DNA of 64,000 nt from Paenibacillus ferrarius (GTDB lineage: Bacteria > Bacillota > Bacilli > Paenibacillales > NBRC-103111). Made by a program: the position numbers and the translations under genes. The DNA lies in NCBI RefSeq assembly GCF_002027705.1, contig NZ_MBTG01000030.1, forward strand, positions 1 to 64,000, in the 5' to 3' direction. Below the pieces are notes generated by a model that worked only from the letters and a program-made list of their open reading frames with translations, had not been told where the DNA came from and searched no databases. Positions 24,075 to 31,609 of this stretch are shown one piece after another (position 1 is the stretch's first letter; each line of letters opens with the position of its first letter).

Positions 24075-24662
24075 TTGCGAATTCTATTTGTTTGTACAGG
24101 AAATACGTGCCGCAGTCCATTAGCAGAAGGTTTGCTGCGTATTCGGGTGCACCAAGAAGGGCTTGCGGCGGAGGTTCGTTCAGCAGGGGTATCCGCAATA
24201 ACAGGAGGTCCAATCTCTCGAAACAGTGCATCGCTGCTGCAGGAAGCAGGATTCAAAGAGCCATTGTCTTCATTGACGATTCAAGAGTCAGAGGTGCAGT
24301 GGGCTGATCTTATTTTAACCATGACCATGGGACACAAAAGGACCGTCATTCAGCGGTTTCCGCATGCGATGGATAAGACGTTTACGCTCAAAGAGTACGT
24401 GGAAGACGATGAGCATGTCCTACAAGCGATTGAAGAGAGGGAGCGCCTCGTAACCGAGGTTCAGCTCAAACAAGCTCTTTCGCAATCGGTTTCCGTGGAA
24501 GAAAGAAGTCGGATTTATCAGCTTGAGGTTGAAATCCCTGACTATGACATATCCGATCCATTCGGCGGGCCTTTAGAGGTTTATCGGCAAACGGCGGAAG
24601 AGATCGGCAGCAGCTTGGATAAATTAGTTATAAAACTCCGCAAGAGTCGTGAAGAGCAGTAA
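24075..24662 (+). CDS. ywlE: Protein-arginine phosphatase YwlE-like (low molecular weight phosphatase family)
   Basis: Cytoplasmic phosphatase that in Bacillus removes phosphate from arginines placed by McsB. The P-loop FVCTGNTCRSP has the Thr (CTGNTCR) which selects phosphoarginine over phosphotyrosine. The general-acid loop is DISDPFGGPLEVYRQT near the C-terminus. At 195 residues it is about 45 longer than Bacillus YwlE; the extra part lies between LKEYVEDDE and YDISDPFGG and is highly charged and helical. TTG 24075 follows GGAGGATTT. No mcsB is in the window. Confidence 0.88.
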   Translation: MRILFVCTGNTCRSPLAEGLLRIRVHQEGLAAEVRSAGVSAITGGPISRNSASLLQEAGFKEPLSSLTIQESEVQWADLILTMTMGHKRTVIQRFPHAMDKTFTLKEYVEDDEHVLQAIEERERLVTEVQLKQALSQSVSVEERSRIYQLEVEIPDYDISDPFGGPLEVYRQTAEEIGSSLDKLVIKLRKSREEQ

Positions 24663-24699
24663 TCCTTCGACAAATGGACTTAGGAAATACGGTTCCATC

Positions 24700-24728
24700 T
24701 TTACACTTAAGCCGGAATGCGATAGAAT
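24700..24728 (+). promoter_or_regulatory. Promoter of the ZTP riboswitch transcript
   Basis: TTTACA at 24700-24705, 17-base spacer, TAGAAT at 24723-24728. Confidence 0.65.
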
Positions 24729-24749
24729 ATAAAGTATCAATCAAGACTC

Positions 24750-24818
24750 AATGTAACTGGCGACGAGTGGGGGCAACCACAATGGAGCATTGAGCTATAC
24801 GGCCGGTCGCCTGGGCAA
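24750..24818 (+). promoter_or_regulatory. ZTP (pfl) riboswitch aptamer
   Basis: The motif ACTGGCGACGAGTGG, an AACCAC arm forming the P2 hairpin with GTGG, a GGAGCA segment, and then GGCCGGTCGCCTGGGCA match the ZTP/pfl consensus, whose most conserved part is the 3' CCGCCTGGGC-type loop. ACTGGCG pairs with the GGTCGCC region to close the pseudoknotted domain. ZTP/ZMP accumulates when 10-formyl-tetrahydrofolate runs short, and the operon downstream ends in glyA, the main one-carbon entry enzyme, which fits well. Confidence 0.9.
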
Positions 24819-24861
24819 AAGAGCAACGCGCGTAATTTAGCGTGTCCGCTCTTTTTTTCGT
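24817..24861 (+). terminator. Expression-platform terminator of the ZTP riboswitch
   Basis: AAAAGAGC ... GCTCTTTT outer stem with an inner ACGCGC / GCGTGT stem and a seven-T run. It starts where the aptamer ends, so ligand binding can compete with the 5' arm; ZTP would then let transcription continue into rpiB. Confidence 0.88.
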
Positions 24862-24925
24862 TTTTGGTGCGCTTTGGGATATAATAGGATGGTCGAATTC
24901 GAAGAAGATGAGGAGCGTTCTATTC

Positions 24926-25384
24926 ATGAAAATTGCCTTAGGTGCGGATCATGCAGGCTATCGTTTGAAAGATGTAATCATTCCTTTTATTGAATCTTTA
25001 GGCCATCAAGTCATCGATTATGGCTGCAGTTGTGCAGATTCGGTGGATTATCCCGACTATGCGCTTCAAGTGTGTGAGCAAGTCGTTTCAGGCGGTGCCG
25101 ATAAAGGAATTCTCATTTGCGGGACGGGCATTGGCATGTCGATTGCTGCAAACAAAGTGCCGGGCATCCGCTGTGCACTTGTTCATGATCTTTTTTCGGC
25201 GAAAGCAACGCGTGAGCATAACGATACGAATGTGCTTGCGTTAGGGGAACGTATCATTGGTCCCGGCGTAGCTGAGGAAATTGTGAAAATCTGGCTGGAA
25301 ACCGAGTTTTCACAAGGTGTTCGCCACCAGAACCGCATTAATAAAGTGCAAAGCATCGAAGATCGCTTCACGGTTCAATCGTAG
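24926..25384 (+). CDS. rpiB: Ribose 5-phosphate isomerase B
   Basis: Interconverts ribulose 5-phosphate and ribose 5-phosphate. The 152 residues begin MKIALGADHAGYRLKD, with HAG motif, then DYPDYALQVCEQV and ICGTGIGMSIAANKVPGIRCAL carrying the active-site Cys in CGTG. ATG 24926 has GAGGAG upstream; the frame open back to 24842 covers the riboswitch terminator and is not used. It is the first gene of the riboswitch-controlled rpiB-ywlG-glyA operon. Ribose phosphate feeds purine synthesis, which consumes formyl-folate, so its inclusion makes metabolic sense. Confidence 0.95.
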   Translation: MKIALGADHAGYRLKDVIIPFIESLGHQVIDYGCSCADSVDYPDYALQVCEQVVSGGADKGILICGTGIGMSIAANKVPGIRCALVHDLFSAKATREHNDTNVLALGERIIGPGVAEEIVKIWLETEFSQGVRHQNRINKVQSIEDRFTVQS

Positions 25385-25398
25385 GAGCGGGCGCCATC

Positions 25399-26004
25399 AT
25401 GACAGATTCCATACTTCACCATGTTGCTGAAGGTTTGGAAACGAATCTTCGAGAGTTGATCCAAGTAGGCAGTCTGCGGCCAGGTCACATTCTGGTCATC
25501 GGTACGAGCACGAGTGAAATCCTCGGGCATCAGATTGGCACGTCGGGCACGCTGGATGCGGCGAAGCCGATTTTTGACACGGTGCAGCGCATTAGCCGCG
25601 AATTTGGGCTGCATGTTGCTTTTCAGTGCTGTGAGCATCTGAATCGTGCTCTCGTTATTGAAGAAGAGCTGTTGCTGCTAACACCGCAGCTTGAGCCTGT
25701 ATCCGTGATCCCGGTTCCCAAAGCCGGTGGTTCCATGGCCTCCTACGCCTATCGCCACTTCACGAAGCCGGTGGTTGTGGAGACGATTCAAGCGCATGCC
25801 GGCATCGATATTGGCTCTACCCTGATAGGGATGCATCTACGTCGTGTCGCTGTTCCTGCAAGGCCGCCCGTGCGGCATCTGGGTCATGCTTATGTGACCA
25901 TGGCATTCACACGGCCCAAACTCATCGGCGGTATCCGAGCTGTCTATTCGGCAGATACGGCTGAGCAGCTTTACCAAACAGCCGCACCGGATGCGGATTG
26001 TTAA
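25399..26004 (+). CDS. ywlG: UPF0340 family protein YwlG
   Basis: A 201-residue conserved protein of unknown function. It shows the family features LRPGHILVIGTSTSEILGHQ, CEHLNRALV and PKAGGSMASYAYRHF, followed by HAGIDIGSTLIGMHLRRVAVP. It is soluble with no membrane segment. AGGAGCG precedes ATG 25399, 14 bases after rpiB. Its constant place between rpiB and glyA across Bacilli suggests a link to one-carbon or pentose metabolism, but no reaction is known to me. Confidence 0.9.
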   Translation: MTDSILHHVAEGLETNLRELIQVGSLRPGHILVIGTSTSEILGHQIGTSGTLDAAKPIFDTVQRISREFGLHVAFQCCEHLNRALVIEEELLLLTPQLEPVSVIPVPKAGGSMASYAYRHFTKPVVVETIQAHAGIDIGSTLIGMHLRRVAVPARPPVRHLGHAYVTMAFTRPKLIGGIRAVYSADTAEQLYQTAAPDADC

Positions 26005-26064
26005 CTTATTCTCTCAGTGAATGATGATTCAACAGATATGACTATTTTCTAGGAGGAATTTCAA

Positions 26065-27315
26065 ATGACTAATTTTCTGAACAAACAAGATCCGAAAATC
26101 GTAGAAGCAATGAACCTTGAGCTTGGCCGTCAACGCGACAAAATCGAGCTGATCGCTTCCGAAAACATCGTAAGCCAAGCTGTTCTTGAAGCAATGGGTA
26201 CTGTACTTACGAACAAATATGCAGAAGGCTACCCAGGCAAAAGATACTATGGCGGCTGTGAGTACGTAGACATCGTGGAAGATATCGCTCGCGACCGTGC
26301 GAAAGAGCTTTTCGGTGCTGAACACGCGAACGTTCAACCTCACTCCGGCGCACAAGCGAACATGGCTGTTTACTTGGCAGCTCTGAACCCTGGTGATACG
26401 GTGCTTGGCATGAACTTGGCGCATGGCGGTCACTTGACGCATGGCAGCCCGGTGAATGCTTCCGGTATTCTTTACAACTTCGTCGCTTACGGCGTAAGCG
26501 AAAAAGATTTCCGCATCGATTACGACGATGTTCGCAAAGCAGCATTCAAACATAAGCCTCGCATGCTTGTAGCTGGCGCAAGTGCTTACCCGCGCACGAT
26601 TGATTTCGAAGCTTTAGCTTCCATCGCTAACGATGTAGGCGCATTGTTCTTCGTCGATATGGCGCATATCGCAGGTCTGGTTGCTGCTGGTTTGCACCCG
26701 AACCCAGTGCCGCACGCGCATTTCGTTACAACAACAACGCACAAAACGCTTCGCGGACCACGTGGTGGTATGATTCTGACGCGCAAAGCTTGGGCAGCAG
26801 CAATTGATAAAGCGGTATTCCCTGGTTCCCAAGGCGGTCCTTTGATGCACACAATCGCAGCGAAAGCAGTTTCCTTCGGTGAAGCTTTGCAGCCGGATTT
26901 CAAAGTATACGGTCAAAATGTCATCAACAATGCACAAGCATTGGCGACAGCTCTTACAGCTGAAGGCATCAACCTAGTTTCCGGCGGTACGGATAACCAC
27001 TTGATGTTGATCGACCTTCGCAACCTGAACATCACAGGTAAAGATGCTGAGCACGTGCTTGACGAAATCGGAATTACAGCGAACAAAAATGCGATTCCTT
27101 TCGACCCGACTAGCCCGTTCATCACAAGCGGTATTCGTTTGGGTACACCAGCTGTAACGTCCCGTGGCATGGGTGAAGAAGCGATGAAAACGATCGCGAA
27201 AGTGATCGGACTTACCCTGAAAAACCCGAAAGACGAAGCTGTTTTGGAAAAAGCTCGCGGTCTCGTGAAAGATTTGACGGCGCAATATCCGCTTTACCCA
27301 GGTTTAACTTACTAA
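26065..27315 (+). CDS. glyA: Serine hydroxymethyltransferase
   Basis: PLP enzyme that converts serine and tetrahydrofolate to glycine and 5,10-methylene-tetrahydrofolate, the main source of one-carbon units. The 416-residue length is standard. ELIASENIVS lies at the N-terminus, EGYPGKRYYGGCEYVD follows, and the PLP lysine lies in VTTTTHKTLRGPRGGMI (TTHKTLRGPR). AGGAGG precedes ATG 26065. It ends the riboswitch operon with a strong terminator. In Bacillus upp follows directly; here a 6.5-kb accessory locus separates them. Confidence 0.98.
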   Translation: MTNFLNKQDPKIVEAMNLELGRQRDKIELIASENIVSQAVLEAMGTVLTNKYAEGYPGKRYYGGCEYVDIVEDIARDRAKELFGAEHANVQPHSGAQANMAVYLAALNPGDTVLGMNLAHGGHLTHGSPVNASGILYNFVAYGVSEKDFRIDYDDVRKAAFKHKPRMLVAGASAYPRTIDFEALASIANDVGALFFVDMAHIAGLVAAGLHPNPVPHAHFVTTTTHKTLRGPRGGMILTRKAWAAAIDKAVFPGSQGGPLMHTIAAKAVSFGEALQPDFKVYGQNVINNAQALATALTAEGINLVSGGTDNHLMLIDLRNLNITGKDAEHVLDEIGITANKNAIPFDPTSPFITSGIRLGTPAVTSRGMGEEAMKTIAKVIGLTLKNPKDEAVLEKARGLVKDLTAQYPLYPGLTY

Positions 27316-27335
27316 TTCCTAATAGTAAATATACG

Positions 27336-27368
27336 GAGCCGACTCTTTCGGGAGTTGGCTTTTTTTTG
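27336..27368 (+). terminator. Terminator of glyA
   Basis: AGCCGACTC-TTTCGG-GAGTTGGCT followed by eight T. Confidence 0.9.
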
Positions 27369-27474
27369 TTTTTGGTGACTTAGAGTGCTGACTCTCGATC
27401 CTGTGGATGTGCTTTTTTCGCTGAATAGGCTGCGAACATTAGGATCCGACAATTCCAGCGATGTAAACGGACTT

Positions 27475-28635
27475 CTAATAATAATGATCCTGCTGCCAAG
27501 CGCCAGCGATCGGATGGACGGGAAGCGTCGGAAGCCTCAACTCCTGAGCGGCGATACGGAGATAGGCGATGTTATACGCAATATCTGCCTGCCGGGTCGA
27601 GTCAAAATAACTCAGACGGGTTAGATCTGATTGGTAGAGCGCCGCATCCCATCTAATTTGGGAAATGGAGCGGTGGATGACTTCTTCGGGAAATCCGGTC
27701 TCCAGACTGAAGAATTTGGCCGCTTTGTTGGGCTGCTCCCGCATGAGCCGGTTCGCCAGCAGATGGGCTTTCAAATAGGCAACGACCAAGTCCTCATGCG
27801 CTAGAGCCCAGCGTTCGTCAGCGACGACGCCAGCCATGAAACCAAGCCCTAGTTCCTTATCAAAAATGGATTTGCCAACACGCTGATGATGCGCCAGGCT
27901 GAGGAACGGCTCCCACATAATCGAAGCGCTCAATTTGCCCTGGTGCAGGCTTTCCATGCTTTCTTCGATGGAACGATGAATAATGTTGAGCTCGGTCATA
28001 TGGTAGGATTCGAGCATTTTCTTCAGTCGATACTCCGCGTTGGTGCGGAATGTCGTCGCAATGGGCAGTGTGGCCAGCTCGGAGATATTTTTCAGGTTCA
28101 GGCTCATAGGGACGACCATCCCGAAGCCGTTGCCTTCCGCGGACTTGCCGCCAGCAGCGAGCAGAATGGGACGGAAGTCCGGCAGCAGCCGACTGATGGT
28201 ATGGCTGACAGAGAGGGCGTAATCGCCGAAAGTAGCCAGATGAATGGTGCCGGCAATCATGCCTTTCACGAGTTCCATGCCATCCTTGGCTTTATGCCAT
28301 TTGACTTCAATCCGATTCTTGGGGTTGATGCGCCTTAATTCTTCTTCCAGCAGTCCGAACTCCTTGATGATGAGCGGGCTCCACATATGGGTTGAGACCG
28401 TGGTGTATCCGATGGTCAGGGTCTGGTTGGCATTCAGGATAGGAGCAGCTTGTCGAACCTGACCGAACTGTCTGTACCAGCGGATCACTTCGTTCTTGTC
28501 AAAATAGATTTCTTTCCCGATCTTCATACTAGGGAGTTGTTTGGTCTTCCGCCAGCGATCTATGGTGGAGCGGCTGACATCCAATTCATTCATGACTTCA
28601 CTGATGTGGATTAAATTAAATTGATCTTTGATCAT
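27475..28635 (-). CDS. Helix-turn-helix regulator fused to a substrate-binding-protein-like sensor domain
   Basis: A 386-residue cytoplasmic protein (no signal peptide). Residues about 1-65 form an excisionase/MerR-like helix-turn-helix (LIHISEVMNELDVSRSTIDR, then WRKTKQLPSMKIGKEIYF). From about 75 on it resembles the ligand-binding proteins of the SsuA/nitrate/NMT1 class: LTIGYTTVSTHMWSPLIIKE, LVKGMIAGTIHLATFGDYAL, HRSIEESMESLHQGKLSASI, MWEPFL. I infer a one-component regulator that uses a borrowed transporter-receptor fold as sensor. ATG 28635 with TAGGAGGG upstream is the start; the longer frame to 28689 is not. It is divergent from two monooxygenase genes and an ABC importer, its probable targets. 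Confidence 0.8.
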   Translation of the reverse strand: MIKDQFNLIHISEVMNELDVSRSTIDRWRKTKQLPSMKIGKEIYFDKNEVIRWYRQFGQVRQAAPILNANQTLTIGYTTVSTHMWSPLIIKEFGLLEEELRRINPKNRIEVKWHKAKDGMELVKGMIAGTIHLATFGDYALSVSHTISRLLPDFRPILLAAGGKSAEGNGFGMVVPMSLNLKNISELATLPIATTFRTNAEYRLKKMLESYHMTELNIIHRSIEESMESLHQGKLSASIMWEPFLSLAHHQRVGKSIFDKELGLGFMAGVVADERWALAHEDLVVAYLKAHLLANRLMREQPNKAAKFFSLETGFPEEVIHRSISQIRWDAALYQSDLTRLSYFDSTRQADIAYNIAYLRIAAQELRLPTLPVHPIAGAWQQDHYY

Positions 28636-28713
28636 GTGGGCAACCCTCCTAGCTGTCAAATAATGGGCAATTTCTTCGATTCTGTTCATTCTTCTTTGAT
28701 CTTTATCATTCAG

Positions 28714-28742
28714 TTGACGTAAAAAAAAGGGCGTGCTATTTT
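28714..28742 (+). promoter_or_regulatory. Probable promoter of the monooxygenase-importer operon
   Basis: TTGACG at 28714-28719, 17-base spacer, TATTTT at 28737-28742. It reads toward the monooxygenase genes and lies in the 265-base divergent intergenic region. Confidence 0.5.
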
Positions 28743-28827
28743 GTATTAATCCTAGTATATCTATATGAAATAAGGTATTTCAATCTTTTTATTAGAAATA
28801 AATAAAAATAGCTGGCTGGACGACCGG

Positions 28828-28870
28828 AGGCTAAGAATTTCCCCCTTATAACAAGGTGGATTCTTAGCCT
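28828..28870 (+). promoter_or_regulatory. Perfect 11-base inverted repeat in the operon leader
   Basis: AGGCTAAGAAT / ATTCTTAGCCT enclosing 21 bases, themselves able to form a CCCCTT / AAGGTGG hairpin. It lies about 80 bases past the promoter and 30 bases before the first gene, so it would be transcribed. The tail CTTGTTTGTG is only moderately T-rich. It could be an attenuator or an operator for the divergent regulator. Confidence 0.55.
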
Positions 28871-28900
28871 CTTGTTTGTGTCTGAAGACAGAGAGGAAAG

Positions 28901-30220
28901 GTGTTGGGAACCTACATGGGGACAAGAAGAGGGCAGCTGCATCTGGCATTGTCCGTACAGGGTGCCGGGTATTATCCGGGGAGTTGGCGTCATCCGGAAG
29001 TCAAAGCAAGGCAATTGCATGAACCGGCTTATTTCTACCGTATTGCACAGCTGGCAGAGCAGGGGAAGCTGGATCTGTTGTACCTGGATCGCACTTCCAT
29101 CGCCGCGCAGCTTCGTGCCACTAGCACGGAGCCGGGGCTGCTGCTCGAGCCTTTCACTTTGCTGGGGGCGCTAGCGTCAGTGACTGCGCACATCGGGCTT
29201 GGCGCAGCGATATCGACTTCGGTGACGGAGCCGTTCGCGGCTGCCCGCCAGTTGGCTGCGCTCGACCATCTGAGCGGCGGGCGAATAGCGTGGCTCGCCA
29301 GCGCTACGGACTGGCAGGAGCCGCACCGCCGCTATGGCGGGCCGCCGGAATTGTCGGCTGCTGAGCGTCAAGAGCGCCGTCAGGAGTTCATTGAAGTCGC
29401 GGAGCGTCTATGGGACAGCTGGGAGGAAGACGCCGTTATCGTTGATAAGGCGTCAGGCCGATATATCGACTCGGAGAAGGTGCATCTCATCCATCACACA
29501 GGCCCCTACTTCCGGGTGCGCGGCCCGCTAAGCATACCTAGACCGCCGCAAAGGTACCCAGTCCGACTTGGCTTGAGCCGAGAGCAGGTGGGCTTGAACA
29601 GCGATGATGCGGAGATTATTTTCAGTTCCAGACCATCTATCAGGGCAGCTGCTGATTTCTATGCCAAGCTGGGTAAACAGCGGGAGCTCTCCGGGCATTC
29701 GCCAGGCAGTATCAAAGTGCTGACGACCCTCTCGCCGATTCTCGGCAGGACGGAGGAGGAAGCGCGTCAGAAAGCGGCAGAATTGAAAGGTCTTGTTGAT
29801 CCCCAAGCGGCGCTTGCGCTGCTGTCTGATCTGTTCGAGGTGGATTTGGCAGCCTATCCGCTGGATGACCCGCTGCCTGCGATCCCCGCCTTGAGGGCAG
29901 CAATGGAAGCAGCGGAGATCACGGCTTCGACGCTGCGCGAACTGACGGGTAGTGTGCTGGAATTAACCGGTACCCATGTCTTTGTAGGAACGCCCAAGCA
30001 GCTGGCAGATTGGATGGAGGCTTGGTATCAAGCGTACGGAAGCGATGGCTTTCATCTCCAGTTCCCGCTGCTGGAGAGCGGGCTCACGATTTTCGTCCAG
30101 CACGTTATTCCTGAGCTGCAGCGGCGCGGACTTTTCCGAACGGCCTATACAGCAGCGACTCTGAGGGAGCAGGCAGGACTAACATCGATAGATAACGAGC
30201 GAATCAGCAAGGGGGGTTAA
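28901..30220 (+). CDS. LLM-class flavin-dependent monooxygenase, NtaA/SnaA/DszA type (first copy)
   Basis: A 439-residue FMN-reductase-dependent monooxygenase of the bacterial luciferase-like superfamily. Family signs are GSWRHPEVKARQ near the N-terminus, GLLLEPFTLLGALA, TSVTEPFAAARQLAALDHLSGGR and RLWDSWEEDA, then PQRYPV and HVFVGTPKQLADWMEAWY at the C-terminus. Relatives oxidise nitrilotriacetate, dibenzothiophene sulfone, alkanesulfonates or S-alkylcysteines. The SGGR is followed by a divergent segment (IAWLASATDWQEPHRRYGG), where the second copy has the canonical GWNMVTS, so it may have a different or reduced flavin site. Start is GTG 28901 or TTG 28904 (GAGAGG spacing favours TTG). Confidence 0.85.
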   Translation: MLGTYMGTRRGQLHLALSVQGAGYYPGSWRHPEVKARQLHEPAYFYRIAQLAEQGKLDLLYLDRTSIAAQLRATSTEPGLLLEPFTLLGALASVTAHIGLGAAISTSVTEPFAAARQLAALDHLSGGRIAWLASATDWQEPHRRYGGPPELSAAERQERRQEFIEVAERLWDSWEEDAVIVDKASGRYIDSEKVHLIHHTGPYFRVRGPLSIPRPPQRYPVRLGLSREQVGLNSDDAEIIFSSRPSIRAAADFYAKLGKQRELSGHSPGSIKVLTTLSPILGRTEEEARQKAAELKGLVDPQAALALLSDLFEVDLAAYPLDDPLPAIPALRAAMEAAEITASTLRELTGSVLELTGTHVFVGTPKQLADWMEAWYQAYGSDGFHLQFPLLESGLTIFVQHVIPELQRRGLFRTAYTAATLREQAGLTSIDNERISKGG

Positions 30221-30223
30221 TGT

Positions 30224-31582
30224 ATGACAACAAAAAAACAACTGCACCTCGGCGTCTTCCTACTCAATGCCGGTCAGCATACAGGCGGATGGCGCCACCC
30301 GGAAACGCAGGCAGACCGGCTGTTGGATATTTCTTTTTATCAAGATTTCGCCAGGCTGTCTGAGCGGGGGAAATTCGATACGATTCTTATCTTGGAACAG
30401 ATCGCTATTGGAGAGCAGAACGAGAGAGTCGCGGAGGAACGTTCCATACCTACGCTGGATACGCTGACGCTGCTTTCTGTGATGGCTGCTGTTACGGAGC
30501 GGATTGGCCTGACGGCAACGCTGTCTACTACGTATAACGATCCGTATCATGTAGCGGCCCGATTCGCCACGCTGGATCATCTGAGCGGCGGCCGTGCGGG
30601 CTGGAATATGGTGACTTCGCAGGACCCGCGCATCGCGTCCCAATTCAGCAAGGATGCCCATATGGATCATACGCTGAGGTATCAACGGGCGAATGAATTC
30701 GTCGAGGTAGCGATGAAACTCTGGGATAGCTGGGAAGTGGATGCGCTGGTTGCGAACCGGGAAGCGGGCATCTATCTCGATCCTGCCAAAGTGCATGATA
30801 TCGATCACTCGGATACACATTTCTCCTTCAGCGGCAGTTCCTACATTCCCCGGCCGGTACAAGGTCATCCTGTGTTGTTCCAGGCAGGGTCATCAGGAAG
30901 CGGTCTCCAGTTTGCCGCTCGCAAAGCGGAGGTTGTCTTCACCGCGCAGGATAATTTGCATGATGCCCAGCGCTACTATGCGAACCTGAAGGGGATGCTG
31001 GAGCCTTATGGACGCGATGCAGCGAAGTTTCATATTTTGCCTGGACTCGCACCTATTCTTGGATCTACAGAACGTGAAGCCAAGGAGCGGCAAGTTTATT
31101 TCAATGAACTGGTGCTGCCCGAAATTGCGGTACGGAACTTGTCCGGCACGATTGACGTCGATTTGTCGTCGTATCCATTGGACGGCCCGTTCCCCTATTG
31201 GGAGATCGATGCCGAGGCCAACAACAGCAAGAAGAGCCGCTTGCAGCTATTGAAAGATTTGGGACAGCGCGAGAAATGGACGGTTAGGCAAATGAGTCAG
31301 CACGTCATATCGGCTGGCGGCCACCATACTTTCGCTGGAACGCCGGAACAATTGGCTGATTTGATGGAATCATGGATCGATCAGGCTGCTTGCGACGGAT
31401 TCACGATTATGCCTTCCCACTATCTTCGAGGGTTAGAGGAGTTCGTGGAGCAGGTCATTCCGATTTTACAAAAAAGAGGGCGCTACCGCACCGAATACAC
31501 AGGTCATACACTGCGTGAACATCTGGGTCTGACTTCCCCGGCCAATCGCTGGTCCAAGGTTCAGGCGTCTGCATCTCTATAA
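30224..31582 (+). CDS. LLM-class flavin-dependent monooxygenase, NtaA/SnaA/DszA type (second copy)
   Basis: A 452-residue paralogue of the preceding gene, starting three bases after its stop. LHLGVFLLNAGQHTGGWRHP opens it, followed by ETQADRLLD, EPRS-type PTLDTLTLLSVMAAVTERIG, LDHLSGGRAGWNMVTSQDP (canonical flavin-site region), LWDSWEVDALV, PVLFQAGSSGSG and HHTFAGTPEQLADLMESWI. This is the complete form of the nitrilotriacetate/dibenzothiophene monooxygenase family. It needs reduced FMN from a separate reductase, none of which is in the window. AAGGGGGG precedes ATG 30224. The two genes are clearly one transcript with the importer that follows. Confidence 0.9.
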   Translation: MTTKKQLHLGVFLLNAGQHTGGWRHPETQADRLLDISFYQDFARLSERGKFDTILILEQIAIGEQNERVAEERSIPTLDTLTLLSVMAAVTERIGLTATLSTTYNDPYHVAARFATLDHLSGGRAGWNMVTSQDPRIASQFSKDAHMDHTLRYQRANEFVEVAMKLWDSWEVDALVANREAGIYLDPAKVHDIDHSDTHFSFSGSSYIPRPVQGHPVLFQAGSSGSGLQFAARKAEVVFTAQDNLHDAQRYYANLKGMLEPYGRDAAKFHILPGLAPILGSTEREAKERQVYFNELVLPEIAVRNLSGTIDVDLSSYPLDGPFPYWEIDAEANNSKKSRLQLLKDLGQREKWTVRQMSQHVISAGGHHTFAGTPEQLADLMESWIDQAACDGFTIMPSHYLRGLEEFVEQVIPILQKRGRYRTEYTGHTLREHLGLTSPANRWSKVQASASL

Positions 31583-31609
31583 ACACCATCTACCGAGGAG
31601 GAATCATCT

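Noticed and set aside
24842..24925. 28-residue N-terminal extension of RpiB
   Set aside because: It would be translated from the riboswitch terminator T-run; a good ribosome binding site and the family N-terminus point to ATG 24926.
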